Source: Aplectana chamaeleonis
Taxonomy: Eukaryota > Nematoda > Chromadorea > Rhabditida > Cosmocercidae
Assembly: GCA_029168955.1 (NCBI GenBank)
Contig: JAPDOI010000424.1
Location: 434,001-498,000, forward strand
Direction of reading: 5' to 3'
Length of the DNA stretch: 64,000 bases
The translations under genes and the position numbers were made by a program. The first letter of the stretch is position 1; each line of letters starts with the position of its first letter. Of this stretch, positions 1 to 9,356 are shown in pieces. The notes beneath the pieces were generated by a model, which saw only the letters and a list, made by a program, of their open reading frames with translations, did no database searches and had not been told where the DNA came from.

Positions 1-721
1 CGTAATTACGATTTACGATTTACAACATTTTGGACCGCAAATCGTAATTTTTCGTAAATAAAAATACATGCAATGGAAGTAAATCGCAAAATATCTCCAA
101 TTGACCTGCTCTAATCCCACTTTGCGTATGCTAATGTTTTTGGTCAGGAGATAGGAGCGACCCAGGCGTGTGACTACATACCGCACGATCCCATTATCAA
201 CTTTTGACGTGATTTTATCATTATAACGCGAGACAAACGGTCGGAGTTGGAGGCGCTGGATAGCAGATCCGCGTTGCGCGCAGCACACGTCTGACTAGCT
301 GCTGCCTACGACGCAACGCAATCTAGAAGCACTCTTCACGAAGAACTTTGTTTTTGAGTTTTTCATGATACCCTGATTTCAAAAAACAAACAAATGCCCT
401 GATTTCTATAACTAAAAAAAGCTTTAAAACACTAAGAGAAGCAGTCTAATCAATCCGAAAATTGCTTCAAATAGTGCTCCTGGCCCGCTTTTTGAGTAGC
501 TTACGCCTACTCAGAGTCCACAAAAATCAACAAGAGCGTCCGTTTTTTACTCCAAAGTTTGAAGCTCAAAATAGTTTCCCCTATTTACTTATCTTCGTCC
601 GCAGCAAACGGAAACTAAAAAAAGGCGTGAGGGCTAGTTTAAACGTTCATCTTCGCCCCTTTCCTGAAACCGTTATCTGTCACAAATGCGGTCGCTTGGT
701 GGGGCGCTTTCGCTATATTCT

Positions 722-1176
722 TTAACGGCAGCGTTCACGAAGATCATCCTCGTTGACTTTCCACAGTAAAATTATAGTTGAGAGGGATCCTAGGCTCCCA
801 GTGTCGAAAGAACGGTAGAAAACAAGCCAGAAGCGGCAAAATATCGGCTGCGAACAAGCGTTTTGGTGCATCAGACACGCCTGGCGCCCCAGATCCGCCC
901 CTCGAAATGAAAAAATGAAGACTCAGATTACCGGAATGATCAAGTGAAGGAAGTGCTGATAAGTGAGCTGATCGCTTCATTTCACTGATAGGTATCATCT
1001 TTCTAGCATTCAATTCTTCCACGCTCAAAAATCAACGTAAACAAGAGAGGACCTATTTCTGCTCAAAAACGCGTCCTTCGTGTAGTTTTTAAGCATGCCT
1101 TGCTATATAGGGCACCAGACCTTTCGTAAACCGTGGAGATATCGCAAGTGAAATTTATCGTGAACAGTGCCTTTAA
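722..1176. mobile_element. MITE with TTAA ends (family GGCAGYGTTCACGA)
   Basis: The left end reads TTAACGGCAGCGTTCACGA and the right end TCGTGAACAGTGCCTTTAA, an inverted repeat of about 17 bases bounded by TTAA on both sides. The same termini bound 14150-14642, and the interior is closely similar to 28422-28740. TTAA targets are typical of piggyBac-group transposons, but no transposase is present, so the superfamily is inference. Open frames inside are short and not conserved between copies. Confidence 0.65.
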
Positions 1177-1339
1177 CTATTTGGGCTAGACTACACAATG
1201 CGGCAAAAATTAAAAAAGCGGTTTTTTGCGCATACGTTGCCTTTAATAATCTACAGCATCGACACCATACAGCTACGATTCATATACGAAAAAATAACTT
1301 GTTCTGGGCGACCGATACTGTGCTCTAGATAAGAGTTGT

Positions 1340-1470
1340 CAGGGATCGCACTGATACTTTGCGACCCCTAACCAAGGTTAGCGCAGCCTCTGTGCCATTA
1401 TTTTCAAAGTACGTGCAGCGAGTTTGAGCCAACCTTCAATAAGGAACTCAAAGTATCAGTGTGATCCTTG
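1340..1470. mobile_element. Small MITE with CAGGGATC ends
   Basis: CAGGGATCGCACTGATACTT at 1340 is matched inverted by AAGTATCAGTGTGATCCTTG ending at 1470, about 20 of 22 positions. The CAGGG start is hAT-like, but the flanking 8-mers do not match, so no target duplication supports the boundaries. Confidence 0.4.
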
Positions 1471-1781
1471 CTGTTGCGGTTCCGCAAGCAAGTGGGCGGA
1501 GTTCTCAAATTCGGCCGTTGAGATTCGCCCAGATACGGCAATTTTGGCTCATTTTAACGCTTGCAACGGCGTCAGCGTGTCGGGAGAGGCATTACTAGTA
1601 TATTTGTGTCCCAGTTGCCCTGCAGATACGCGGACATCTGAATCGGACTTGCGGATTTCTCGAAATCTGGGAAGGAGTTGTGGAATGAGTTATAAAGGAA
1701 AGCAGAGGAATACGGGTAAGATGGTCCCACTAAATGTGGTTAGCTGCAAAATACTGAACGGATTTTAATATGTACTTCTTA

Positions 1782-2175
1782 GTATACTTTGACATCGAAT
1801 GATTTCGAATGGTTTTTTGAATTGATTTTTTCTCTTGAATGACAGAATGGTTCGAGCCGCCTTTGGTTTCCAGACAACAAGTAAGAGGTAAGCTTCTCGA
1901 AGGACAGGTCAGAGTAGAACTCTCTGCATTCACAAAATCAAAATTATCAAATATTCGAAATATAGTAGACTTCGAATGACAGTCGACTATTTTTTCAATT
2001 TTTTTCAAATTTCGATTTTGCGAATGCAAAAAATTCCACTCTGACATGACTTACGAGAAGCTCATCTCTGACCCGTTGTCTGAAAACCGAACACGGCTTG
2101 AACCATTTTGTCATAAGAGAGAAAGAGTACATTTACAGGATCATTCGAAATCTTTCGATGTCAAAGTATACTTCT
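1782..2175. repeat. Inverted-repeat element (AGTATACTTTGACATCGAA)
   Basis: The left arm AGTATACTTTGACATCGAA followed by GATTTCGAATG is matched inverted at 2140-2175. Both outer sides carry TACTTCTTAGTA, itself nearly palindromic. It looks like a small TA-targeting MITE; ends and class are not certain. Confidence 0.45.
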
Positions 2176-2443
2176 TAGTACGTAATACGATGAACATTAG
2201 GTAGTTTCTCTTATTTCAGCATATTAATAAATTTTTCAACGGTGATTGTTATTATTTGCTGTTTACTATTTACGGTGGTTTTGTCGTAATTACGTTTTAC
2301 GATTTACGAAATTTGAAATTTCATTTACGCACACCCCTGGTACGGACCGAGTACGCATAATTGAACCCCCGTTCGCGGCACTACCAACTTTCTTGACCTT
2401 TTTTGTATGGTATTGTATAGATCAAAGCTATGCCAATTATAGT

Positions 2444-2605
2444 TGCACAATTTCGAAAAAAATGTCGAACGAACGAAAATCGGAATTTTTCCGTTCGAAA
2501 TATTTTCGAACGAACGAAAAATGAAAAAAATTTCGTTCGAAAAATTTTCGAACGAACGAAAATTTCGAAATTTTTTCGAGAATTTCGTTCGTGTACATCT
2601 ATAAT
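2444..2605. repeat. Palindromic GAACGAACGAAAA cluster
   Basis: TTTCGAACGAACGAAAA and its inverse recur several times in about 160 bases with AT-rich spacers. Both strands are open for about 80 codons because of the repeat; I do not regard these as genes. Confidence 0.6.
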
Positions 2606-2901
2606 GCCAATGTACTTCCACGAAAAAGACATTTCACATTATATCATAAGAGTATTCAAAACAACATTTATCACTGTCTACGAGTAGTAGTCAAACGATA
2701 CGATCAAAGTCTCTGGATTTTCGAAACAATATCTACCAACAATATCCGAAATTCTCATCAGTTTGGGGTGCTATCTAAGGCTCCGTCCATAGCAGACGAC
2801 CAGCTGCAAAGCGTCAAGGCGTCGGAGCATCACGGGCCAGCGCTGAAACGCTGGCGCATGACGCTCGAAACACGAAACTGAAGAAAAATAGTAGTACATA
2901 C

Positions 2902-3054
2902 TCTCATCGCTTTCTCTTCACGTTCCTTGCGAACTCGTTCGGCTCTTTCCTTTACTTGCTCTTCCCGTAAGGCTGCAGCCAGATCCTCCTTCTCACGACG
3001 CGCGAGATCTTCCTTCTCACGACGAGCAGCTTGAGCCTTATTTCTTAATGGTAC
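2902..3054 (-). CDS. Gene 1, exon 8: charged single-helix/coiled-coil segment
   Basis: On the minus strand, acceptor TTCTTTAG precedes 51 open codons in phase 0 that end at donor AGA|GTATGT. The peptide is dense in Arg, Glu and Lys, with a tandem RREKEDLA / RREKEDLAAALREEQ followed by VKERAERVRKEREEK, as in single alpha helices or coiled coils. It is the most downstream exon seen of gene 1; the C-terminus lies beyond or under the transposon at 1-2339. An acidic then Ser/Pro-rich then charged-helix order is compatible with an INCENP-type protein, but no IN-box is visible, so that is only a hypothesis. Confidence 0.6.
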
Positions 3055-3444
3055 CTAAAGAACTAGAATATACCAGTTCTATAACATAAGTCTTAAACGC
3101 TCCATTGCAGTACAGGCAGCCATACAAATTTTTATACCTTTTTTCCCCTAACGCATGTGATCCCTTTTTTCCTCTTTTTGTTTTTTTGTGATTTGACTTT
3201 TTTTATATTACCTTCTGTTTTCCATGAATTCTAATGACACGCTTGAGCTATTTCATCTTACTACCGTTTATCCGCCGTTGGCGTTGCGTGCATCAGTTTT
3301 TAGAATTCTCCCAGCTGTAAAATTTTTCATTAATATATTATTGGATTTCTGCAACCTTTGCTGCTTTGAAAAACCAAAAACTTCTTTCAGTCAGTTTTAT
3401 CAGAAATGAAGCAGAGGCAGTTTCAGACTTTTTCGGAAGTTTCT

Positions 3445-3555
3445 TTTTTTTGCAACCCCTCAATTCTGCTTTCGGTTTCATTTTTTTGCAACCCCTCAAT
3501 TCTGCTTTCGTTTTCATTTTTTTTGCAACCCCTCAATTCTGCTTTCGTTTTTTCC
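3445..3555. repeat. 37-bp minisatellite, three units
   Basis: TGCAACCCCTCAATTCTGCT with a T-rich spacer is repeated three times at about 37-base spacing. The minus strand reads as a degenerate 12-13 residue repeat (ESRIEGLQKNE), open only because of repetition. Confidence 0.75.
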
Positions 3556-3589
3556 TTTAAGTGTCTCTCATAATATGCAGCTATTGTTC

Positions 3590-3985
3590 GATGCACGTGC
3601 TGATTCAATACTCAAGAACGACTCCATCTGTTACGCGAGAAGCACACTCAATTCGCACGGTATCATCTTGAGAAAGCGGTAATTAATCCTACACTGGAAG
3701 CAATGCCGCCCCAAGTCTGCGCATCTGAGTCCCAACTCAGAAGAAGGGCCAGATGCACTCTAGCATCGCTGCGCTGCGGTCAACAATGCTGATGTCTACG
3801 TTAGCAAGACCGACGGCAGAAAATCTGATGTATGCCCGGACTGCGGCCGCCTCGGCCATGATACTGCGCGTTTAATTGTTAGCGGAAACCCACGACGCTA
3901 ACAGTAGTGGACCTGTGGACGAATCCAATACTGATTGCCCAGTTTCTCTACCTATGACAAATCCCTCTTCGAGGCTGCAAAAAAG
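3590..3985 (+). pseudogene. Jockey-like LINE, 3' end fragment (subfamily 2)
   Basis: Across frames this translates to the C-terminal region of the PHD-finger LINE family: QERLHLLRE, then ARCTLASLRCG, a CPDCG knuckle, VDLWTNP and the terminal Gln-Phe-Leu. It ends at an A-rich tail after the stop. Wording is closer to the copy at 55962-59573 than to the other full copies. Several frameshifts and stops make it a relic. The 5' boundary is unclear, as expected for a 5'-truncated insertion. Confidence 0.75.
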
Positions 3986-4739
3986 AAAAAGAGTTCTCCT
4001 TGCTTATCATTCCTATGGACGTCTACTTTTTATCGGCAATTAGCTGTTTTACATTCATTTTCACCTTTTTTTTTTCTTAGCTCGCTGTTCGGCTTTGATG
4101 TATTATTTTGTACTGTATCGCAGTTCACCCATGGGGACAAGCCAGTAGCTGTGGCCAAACGGGAGTTTCCGTAGGGTTGAAGATCCAACTAAGCCGGCAT
4201 CCGGAGTCGCCTCGCCCCCCCCCTCACACCTGCACTACCATCTTTGGCCTAAGTGTTTTCCTTCCGTTATCGCTGGTTTTTCTAGGAGTAAATATTTTTC
4301 TACTGAAATCGCCTTTTCATGCTTGTAATGAGCTTTTCATGCTTGTAGTAAGCCATTTAGACTGCAATGTTTCAATAGGAAATAAATATGAAATATAAAA
4401 CGCTGAAGACGTGTGTACTCGGGCTGTTGTAATTGTGAAGCCACCTAAGGGCAGCTCATAAAGGTGGAATTTTTGCAGAAACAAAATTTCCAGCGCAACA
4501 TCAAACTTTTCAAACGTCAATTTAACTTGAATGACGTCAAAACCAGCAGTTCTGGCTTTCTCCTTTATCCAAGACTCTGTTTTTCCTCTGACGGAAAATG
4601 CTTCAATAACTTCAACCATATTACAATCAATAATTTCAAATCGTCCGAAAAACCAGAAGAGAAACAGAGTAACTCTAACCGAAAACACGATATTACATTA
4701 AAGAAGCACAGAAATTCATTGCATTAACTGTTTGCGCAC

Positions 4740-4839
4740 CTTTCCCACAGGTCTGACGCTCGAAGTCGTGGGTGGAGCCTGCACAGTCCTTGGGACACGC
4801 GATGGAGTTGGAACAGTGGCACGTTTAGGAGACAAGTTC
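4740..4839 (-). CDS. Gene 1, exon 7: basic Ser/Thr/Pro-rich segment
   Basis: The minus strand reads acceptor GTTATTGCCAG, one base completing a codon, then 33 open codons to donor AAAG|GTGCGC. The peptide contains SPKRATVPTPSR and VPRTVQAPPTTSS, with minimal SP and TP sites that could be kinase targets. It joins exon 8 in phase 0, which supports both calls. Low-complexity composition gives no family assignment. Confidence 0.6.
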
Positions 4840-5026
4840 CTGGCAATAACCTGGAAAAATTTTATCATCTACAAATCTTTTATCCACTCTCACTTCTTAC
4901 TACTTCCTTGCTCCAAAACTTTAATTTAGCATTGATCTGCACAAATCTAGACAGTGAACCGTATGAATTGATGGGTTTTTTAGCTGCGCTCCCATGTTGC
5001 CAGCGCTCCTGAGCGCTGGCACAAAC
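4840..5026. other. Intron 6 of gene 1
   Basis: About 187 bases between proposed exons 6 and 7, AT-rich near the exon 7 acceptor. A 22-base palindrome (GCCAGCGCTCCTGAGCGCTGG core, 4999-5020) lies at its downstream-facing end. Nothing else is recognisable. Confidence 0.45.
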
Positions 5027-5079
5027 GAGCTGCGCCGCTGCCCGTGATCACCTCCACCTCTGTCCGCCGATACTCCTCT
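5027..5079 (-). CDS. Gene 1, exon 6 (tentative)
   Basis: Acceptor CCAGTCTTGCAG is followed by 17 codons plus two bases (RGVSADRGGGDHGQRRS) to a weak donor TC|GTTTGT. I propose it because exon 5 ends in phase 0 and exon 7 needs two donor bases; this piece supplies exactly that. The alternative is that exon 5 runs on into a TGA two codons later and ends the gene, leaving exons 7 and 8 to another gene. Confidence 0.4.
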
Positions 5080-5212
5080 CTGCAAGACTGGTTGTACATA
5101 CGTGCAAAAAAAAAACTAACTCGATTTTGATTGCTGTTGTAGCGGTAAACCAACGAAGAAGTGGAATCAATAGAGAAAGCTTCACGAAATCATTAGCTTT
5201 CAGAGAAAGCTT

Positions 5213-5304
5213 GGCTCTAAGCGATAGGTACGTAACAGTGTTCAGCGACCACGACAGACCTATCGCGGTCGCTGAACGCTGTTACGTACCTATCGCTTAG
5301 AGCC
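5213..5304. repeat. 38-bp inverted repeat with 16-base loop
   Basis: GGCTCTAAGCGATAGGTACG (5213) through GCGACC (5250) is matched by its reverse complement at 5267-5304 with one mismatch. Such a hairpin could fold in RNA or be a tiny MITE. It lies in a gene 1 intron. Confidence 0.8.
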
Positions 5305-5682
5305 ATTCGTAGCAGTCTCTCAGAGCCGAAAATTCTAGTTCATACTTCCCGAGACCGGCAATGCTATGTTTGTCATCAATATCGACTGAAAATCGAAATG
5401 CTTGATTTGCGTTGGAGCTGTCGCGCGAGGCAGAAGGTATGAACCCGGCTAACCACCAGGCACAATACTGCATTGAGCTGGCTCAAACTCTCTGACACCC
5501 GTCACAGCGCACTGCAGTGCAACGGTCAGTCGCGGCAGTCACCGATCACGGCACGGTGTTCACATCTTAGGCATAAGACCGGGACGATACTACTGCGGGG
5601 CCATGCGTGATAAAAAGCGGTATCGAAGAAGCGCGGAGAGAATGAGCGTTAAAGGGAATAAGTTGTTTTTGTGAGCAGAAAC
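5305..5682. other. Intronic stretch without recognised feature
   Basis: I see no exon with matching splice sites on either strand and no repeat shared with the rest of the window. Confidence 0.4.
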
Positions 5683-6164
5683 TGCCGAGATGTCGTACGT
5701 TCGTGCCGTGTGAAGGAAGCGTCAACTTCGTGCAAACCGACATCAACCCTTCCACGAAAAGAGTGTTTGAGGTCAACCTGCCCGAATGGCACGATTCACA
5801 ACAAGAACGTCTCCTCATGTTGCGCGAGGAGCACACCCAGTTCGTCCGAGGGTGTCTGGAAAGAGCGACTGTTAATCCTATTCTGGGTCTCACCTTAGTA
5901 AACGTGCCAGATGCACTCTAGCGTCGTTTCGCTGTGGGCACTCAACGTTCCTGAAGTCCCACGTGAACAGGATCGACAGTAGCACTCCCAACGCTTGCCC
6001 GGACTGTGGTGGTCCTGGCCACAATACCCTACCCTTATTCATCTGTCCAAAAAAGACCCTCACAGCATTGACTACAATAGACCTTTGGACGAATCCAACG
6101 CTGGTCGCCCAGTTTTTGAACCTATAGCAATATCCTCTTTGCGGCTGCAAAGAAGAAGAAGAAA
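5683..6164 (+). mobile_element. Short non-autonomous derivative of the PHD-finger LINE
   Basis: It starts with the exact 5' terminus of the full-length LINEs (TGCCGAGATGTCGTACGTTC), keeps about 90 bases of the 5' region, then jumps at about 5775 to the last 400 bases (CAACAAGAACGTCTC...), ending with an AAGAAGAAGAAG tail. A near-identical flank, TGAGCAGAAAC at left and TGAGCGGAAC at right, looks like a target duplication. Both LINE ends are present but no enzyme can be encoded, so it was presumably mobilised in trans, in a SINE-like manner. The remaining frame still shows ARCTLAS-like and zinc-knuckle remnants. Confidence 0.8.
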
Positions 6165-6644
6165 TGAGCGGAACGGCGGTTCGCGGAAAGAAATGGGATG
6201 ATATAGCTTTTTCTCCACATCGCCGCGGCAATAGTACAATCGCAGCTCAACTCTACTCATCTAACCATTAAAGGTCACGGGCGCATGCAAATTGTATATA
6301 CAATCCTGTGACGGCCTGGTCTACAAACATTTCGTAATCGTTCACCGAACCTGCAACGGCCGTGATTTTTGGATATCGTAATGACTGAGGATGCCGTGAG
6401 TGTGCCTTTGTCTATTCTGCACGCAGCTTCTAATGCGACACAGCTAAAGTCGGTCCGAATTAGACTGTCCGCCCACGCGTTCGGCGTGCGCATCCAGCGG
6501 CCCACGCAAGGGCATTTTTTCGAACTTGTAAATCGATAAGCAGGAATAATAGACGAATAGTGAAGGATGTCTCAGTGAGAAGTCTACAGCTTTGAAAAAA
6601 AGTTTGCTGGATAAAATGCTCACACACGTCGCTCGAAATGCACG

Positions 6645-7083
6645 CAGGGTTGAGCAGGCCGTTGCGCCAAATTTCGGCGGAGATACGACACTCACTGCTG
6701 ACCAAAATTTCGGAAAATTTTGAAAAGTTTTTACGATCCCCCCCTCGACAAAATGATATCAAATTTGTATTCAGCGCACCGAATAACCCCTAAATAGACA
6801 TTTTGACTGGAATCTGATACTTTGCCTAAACTATGGTAAACCCATCCTAACGTAGAAATTCATGACGACCTCTGCAGACAGCTGTTCTTGCGCCGCAGCG
6901 CTCTTACTCTCGGAGGGCAATTATTACTACCTCATCTTAGCTTACCAAGCGGTTTGGAAAAAAATTCCTTCTTCTCCGAAAAATTTGCGAGCCCCACCCC
7001 CAAATTTTCATTTTCTTCAGAAAAATTTCCACAATTTCTACAACCCCCTCCCGTTGCGCCGAGTCATGACCTCCTCAACCCTG
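6645..7083. mobile_element. hAT-like MITE, family CAGGGTTGAGCAGG
   Basis: It begins CAGGGTTGAGCAGGCCGTTG and ends GTTGCGCCGAG...CCTCAACCCTG. Flanking octamers AATGCACG and CACGCACG agree at 6 of 8 positions, an aged 8-bp target duplication typical of hAT elements. It shares termini with 44912-45200 and 40692. No coding capacity. Confidence 0.75.
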
Positions 7084-7377
7084 CACGCACGCGAACCGCA
7101 CAGGCGGGCAGCCCTATTCGGACAGACATTACAAATTCGAAACAGGCTTCAGCACACTGGTTCGGAGTCTAAAGCGAAGCCACCAATTAATTCGAGATCC
7201 TCTTTTAATATCTGGTCTCTCATGAATAATTTGGAAGCTACCGTATGACCTCGGCGGATGCTCTGATGTTAGAATGACCCATACCCCTTTGTGCAAAGCT
7301 AGATTTGAGTTGTTTCCGTGCTACGCTATTAAAAAGAAAGATTTGTTATTAAGGAACTCAAAAAATCTACATCAGAC

Positions 7378-7501
7378 CTGATCGTCCATGACTCGCTGCA
7401 CAGCAGATTTGTATTCACGTTTACATGGAGTTGTAACCACATGTTGATGTGGGGCTCGCAGCAGGCGTGTTTCAGACTTCCCAGCAGCTGCACGTATCTC
7501 T
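7378..7501 (-). CDS. Gene 1, exon 5
   Basis: Acceptor TTTTTTACAG leads into one base that completes the codon split in exon 4, then 41 codons (EIRAAAGKSETRL...VMDDQ) ending before GTCTGATG. The peptide is basic and helix-compatible. If GTCTGA is not used as a donor, a TGA two codons on would terminate the protein here. I favour splicing to exon 6 on phase, but this is unresolved. Confidence 0.65.
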
Positions 7502-7558
7502 CTGTAAAAAATACAATACCTTTTTATTGGGGGTGAATGAGTATCATAATGAACATAC

Positions 7559-7656
7559 CTTCCCTGTGTGAATGGTGATAGATCTCGATGCTGACTTCGC
7601 GAAGGCGTGCTATCAATACCATCCTCATGTTGATGTCTACTACTCGATTGTGTAGC
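7559..7656 (-). CDS. Gene 1, exon 4
   Basis: Acceptor GGCATATAG, 32 codons plus two bases, donor AAG|GTATGT. The peptide is Ser/His/Arg-rich (ATQSSSRHQHEDG, SRSQHRDLSPF). Its phase 2 end is completed by the first base of exon 5, and its phase 0 start fits exon 3. Intron 4 is only 57 bases, normal for small nematode introns. Confidence 0.65.
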
Positions 7657-9356
7657 CTATATGCCAACATTTGGAAGAGACTATCGTAGCATGATACGCT
7701 TGCGATGGGTGATTAATTGCAATTGTTGAAGGGAAAAACTTGAATTCAGAGAATAGCACAGTAACTATTAGAATAAAACTCTCGATTTAGGCCCTCATTC
7801 AAATATTTCTCGACCGTTGAATAGGGCGCCATTCACAGTCCTAGAGGCCAGCGGGTCACGCGCGGGCGAGGTGTTAGAGTATGAGTGGCCTGACGCCACG
7901 CCCGTGCGGCACGCTCGTGATGCCTGCTCTGTCATGGCGGCGACGGCCGCAACGACTTTCTTCATCATACTTATCATTAAAATTCACCCAGGAGGGTACG
8001 ACATAATATTCAACATTTTCTCAAGGGGTGTTGGAGGGGGGAGGGGGTAGTTCCGTCGAGGTTCGTGACAACGATTTGCTTGCCCCTGTTTGTTCAAACG
8101 AAAACCAATAATTTCTGCCCGGTGGTAGGCTTCCCGACGCCTAGTGGTGCACCCCCCTCCCTCTATGATCACCACAGTGTGAGTTTCACCTTGCCACATT
8201 CTGCCGAAGTGCAACTAGGGCCGGAAACTTAATCTGCGGTCATGATCGGAGCTGCAGTGTGGTGGGCAGCGATCAAGGGGGTGCAGGTTTTTGTACACAT
8301 GAAACGTCAATATGAAAGCAAATGAGAACAGACAACACAAATCGTATGGCAGCCAAGCTGACTCTATGACGGCACCACACTTCCTCTGTGGTACCATTTG
8401 CCGACGTCGCGTAACCCTGGCCGTGGGAGGCCAATAGATCGGCTGCGGACAGTCAACAGTGCTGATCTGTCGACTGCCCGTACGCGGTAAGCAAGCACTT
8501 TCCTGTACATCTGCCACCGCTTCGCAGCTATTCCAATGACTGATCCACCGGCGGCGGCTGGTTGGTGGAACAGTCACTCCGGGGACGACGGAGACGAGTT
8601 GCTCGGCAAGCACTCCTACCTAGTTGGCGATAAGATGGTTGGACCACTTTTGTAATCGTGAGGCATGTCTGAAACTGCATTTTCTTAACAGTACAAGAAA
8701 TGCCGGAATTCAGACAATTCTCGATTCTTCTTGATAACCTTGCCACAACATCTGATCCGAAGCCTACCAACAATGTTGAGATTGCTGTAGCCCCTCAGCA
8801 CGCTCATGGTGAACACCGACAATCGCAGATTACGTCAGCTGCGACACCTGATAGAGACTCGACGCCAAACGCCTGAAATGGCTGTTGGCTGGCGGAAATG
8901 GGGTGTCACAATGATTGGTAGAGTGGCCGAGTTTTTCGTTCATGTCTTTTAAGTGCCCGTTTCCCTTTCCTGTGCAGCTTTATTGCTTGACTGCCTTTAC
9001 CGAGAATAACTGATTTCACCGTCAACTAACCTGCGCATAACGCTCCAGCTACCTCCACTGCATGCATTCTTCTAATATCGCCCTATTCGGATAGTAATGC
9101 AACGCCGCCGTACACATCATCCTAGACCTTTTGTTCACCTCTATCTCATCGCATGTTGATGTTGTTGTAAAGAGTATTCACTTGTGTTTACTGACATCTT
9201 CTCGCTATTTTCAGTGAGATATTTATAACAGATTTTCTATACAAGCTCATTCAGACTGGTCGTTTTCTGTTAAGTAGTCGAGTAAGCAACTGTTTTTAAG
9301 AACGTGCTGTATTTGAGAAAGCGCTCCTGCATACATTCCATGTGTTGTAATGTTTT
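7657..9356. other. Part of intron 3 of gene 1, mostly unassigned
   Basis: Unique-looking sequence between exon 4 and the LINE insertion. GC-rich patches occur at 7840-7950 and a G-run/C-run pair at 8030 and 8145. I find no phase-compatible exon or paired transposon termini; open frames up to about 130 codons lack splice or homology support. Confidence 0.4.

Larger units (their letters stand above)
1..2339. mobile_element. hAT-like non-autonomous element, left end cut by window
   Basis: The window opens inside CGTAATTACGATTTACG-type sequence, and the same motif returns inverted at 2285-2339, ending TTACGCACACCCCTG. Read inward from the right, the terminus is CAGGGGTGTGCGTAA, nearly the terminus of the complete element at 35645-38153 (CAGGGCTGTGCGTAA). 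I infer a second member of that family whose first bases lie outside the window. No transposase is visible. At least three smaller inverted-repeat elements sit inside it (722-1176, 1340-1470, 1782-2175). The target duplication cannot be checked because the left flank is missing. Confidence 0.6.
3055..4739. other. Intron 7 of gene 1 with transposon debris
   Basis: The interval between exons 7 and 8 holds the 37-bp minisatellite (3445-3555), the LINE 3' fragment (3590-3985) and otherwise unassigned AT-rich sequence. Long poly-T runs precede several CAG triplets, but no further exon keeps frame. Confidence 0.5.
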
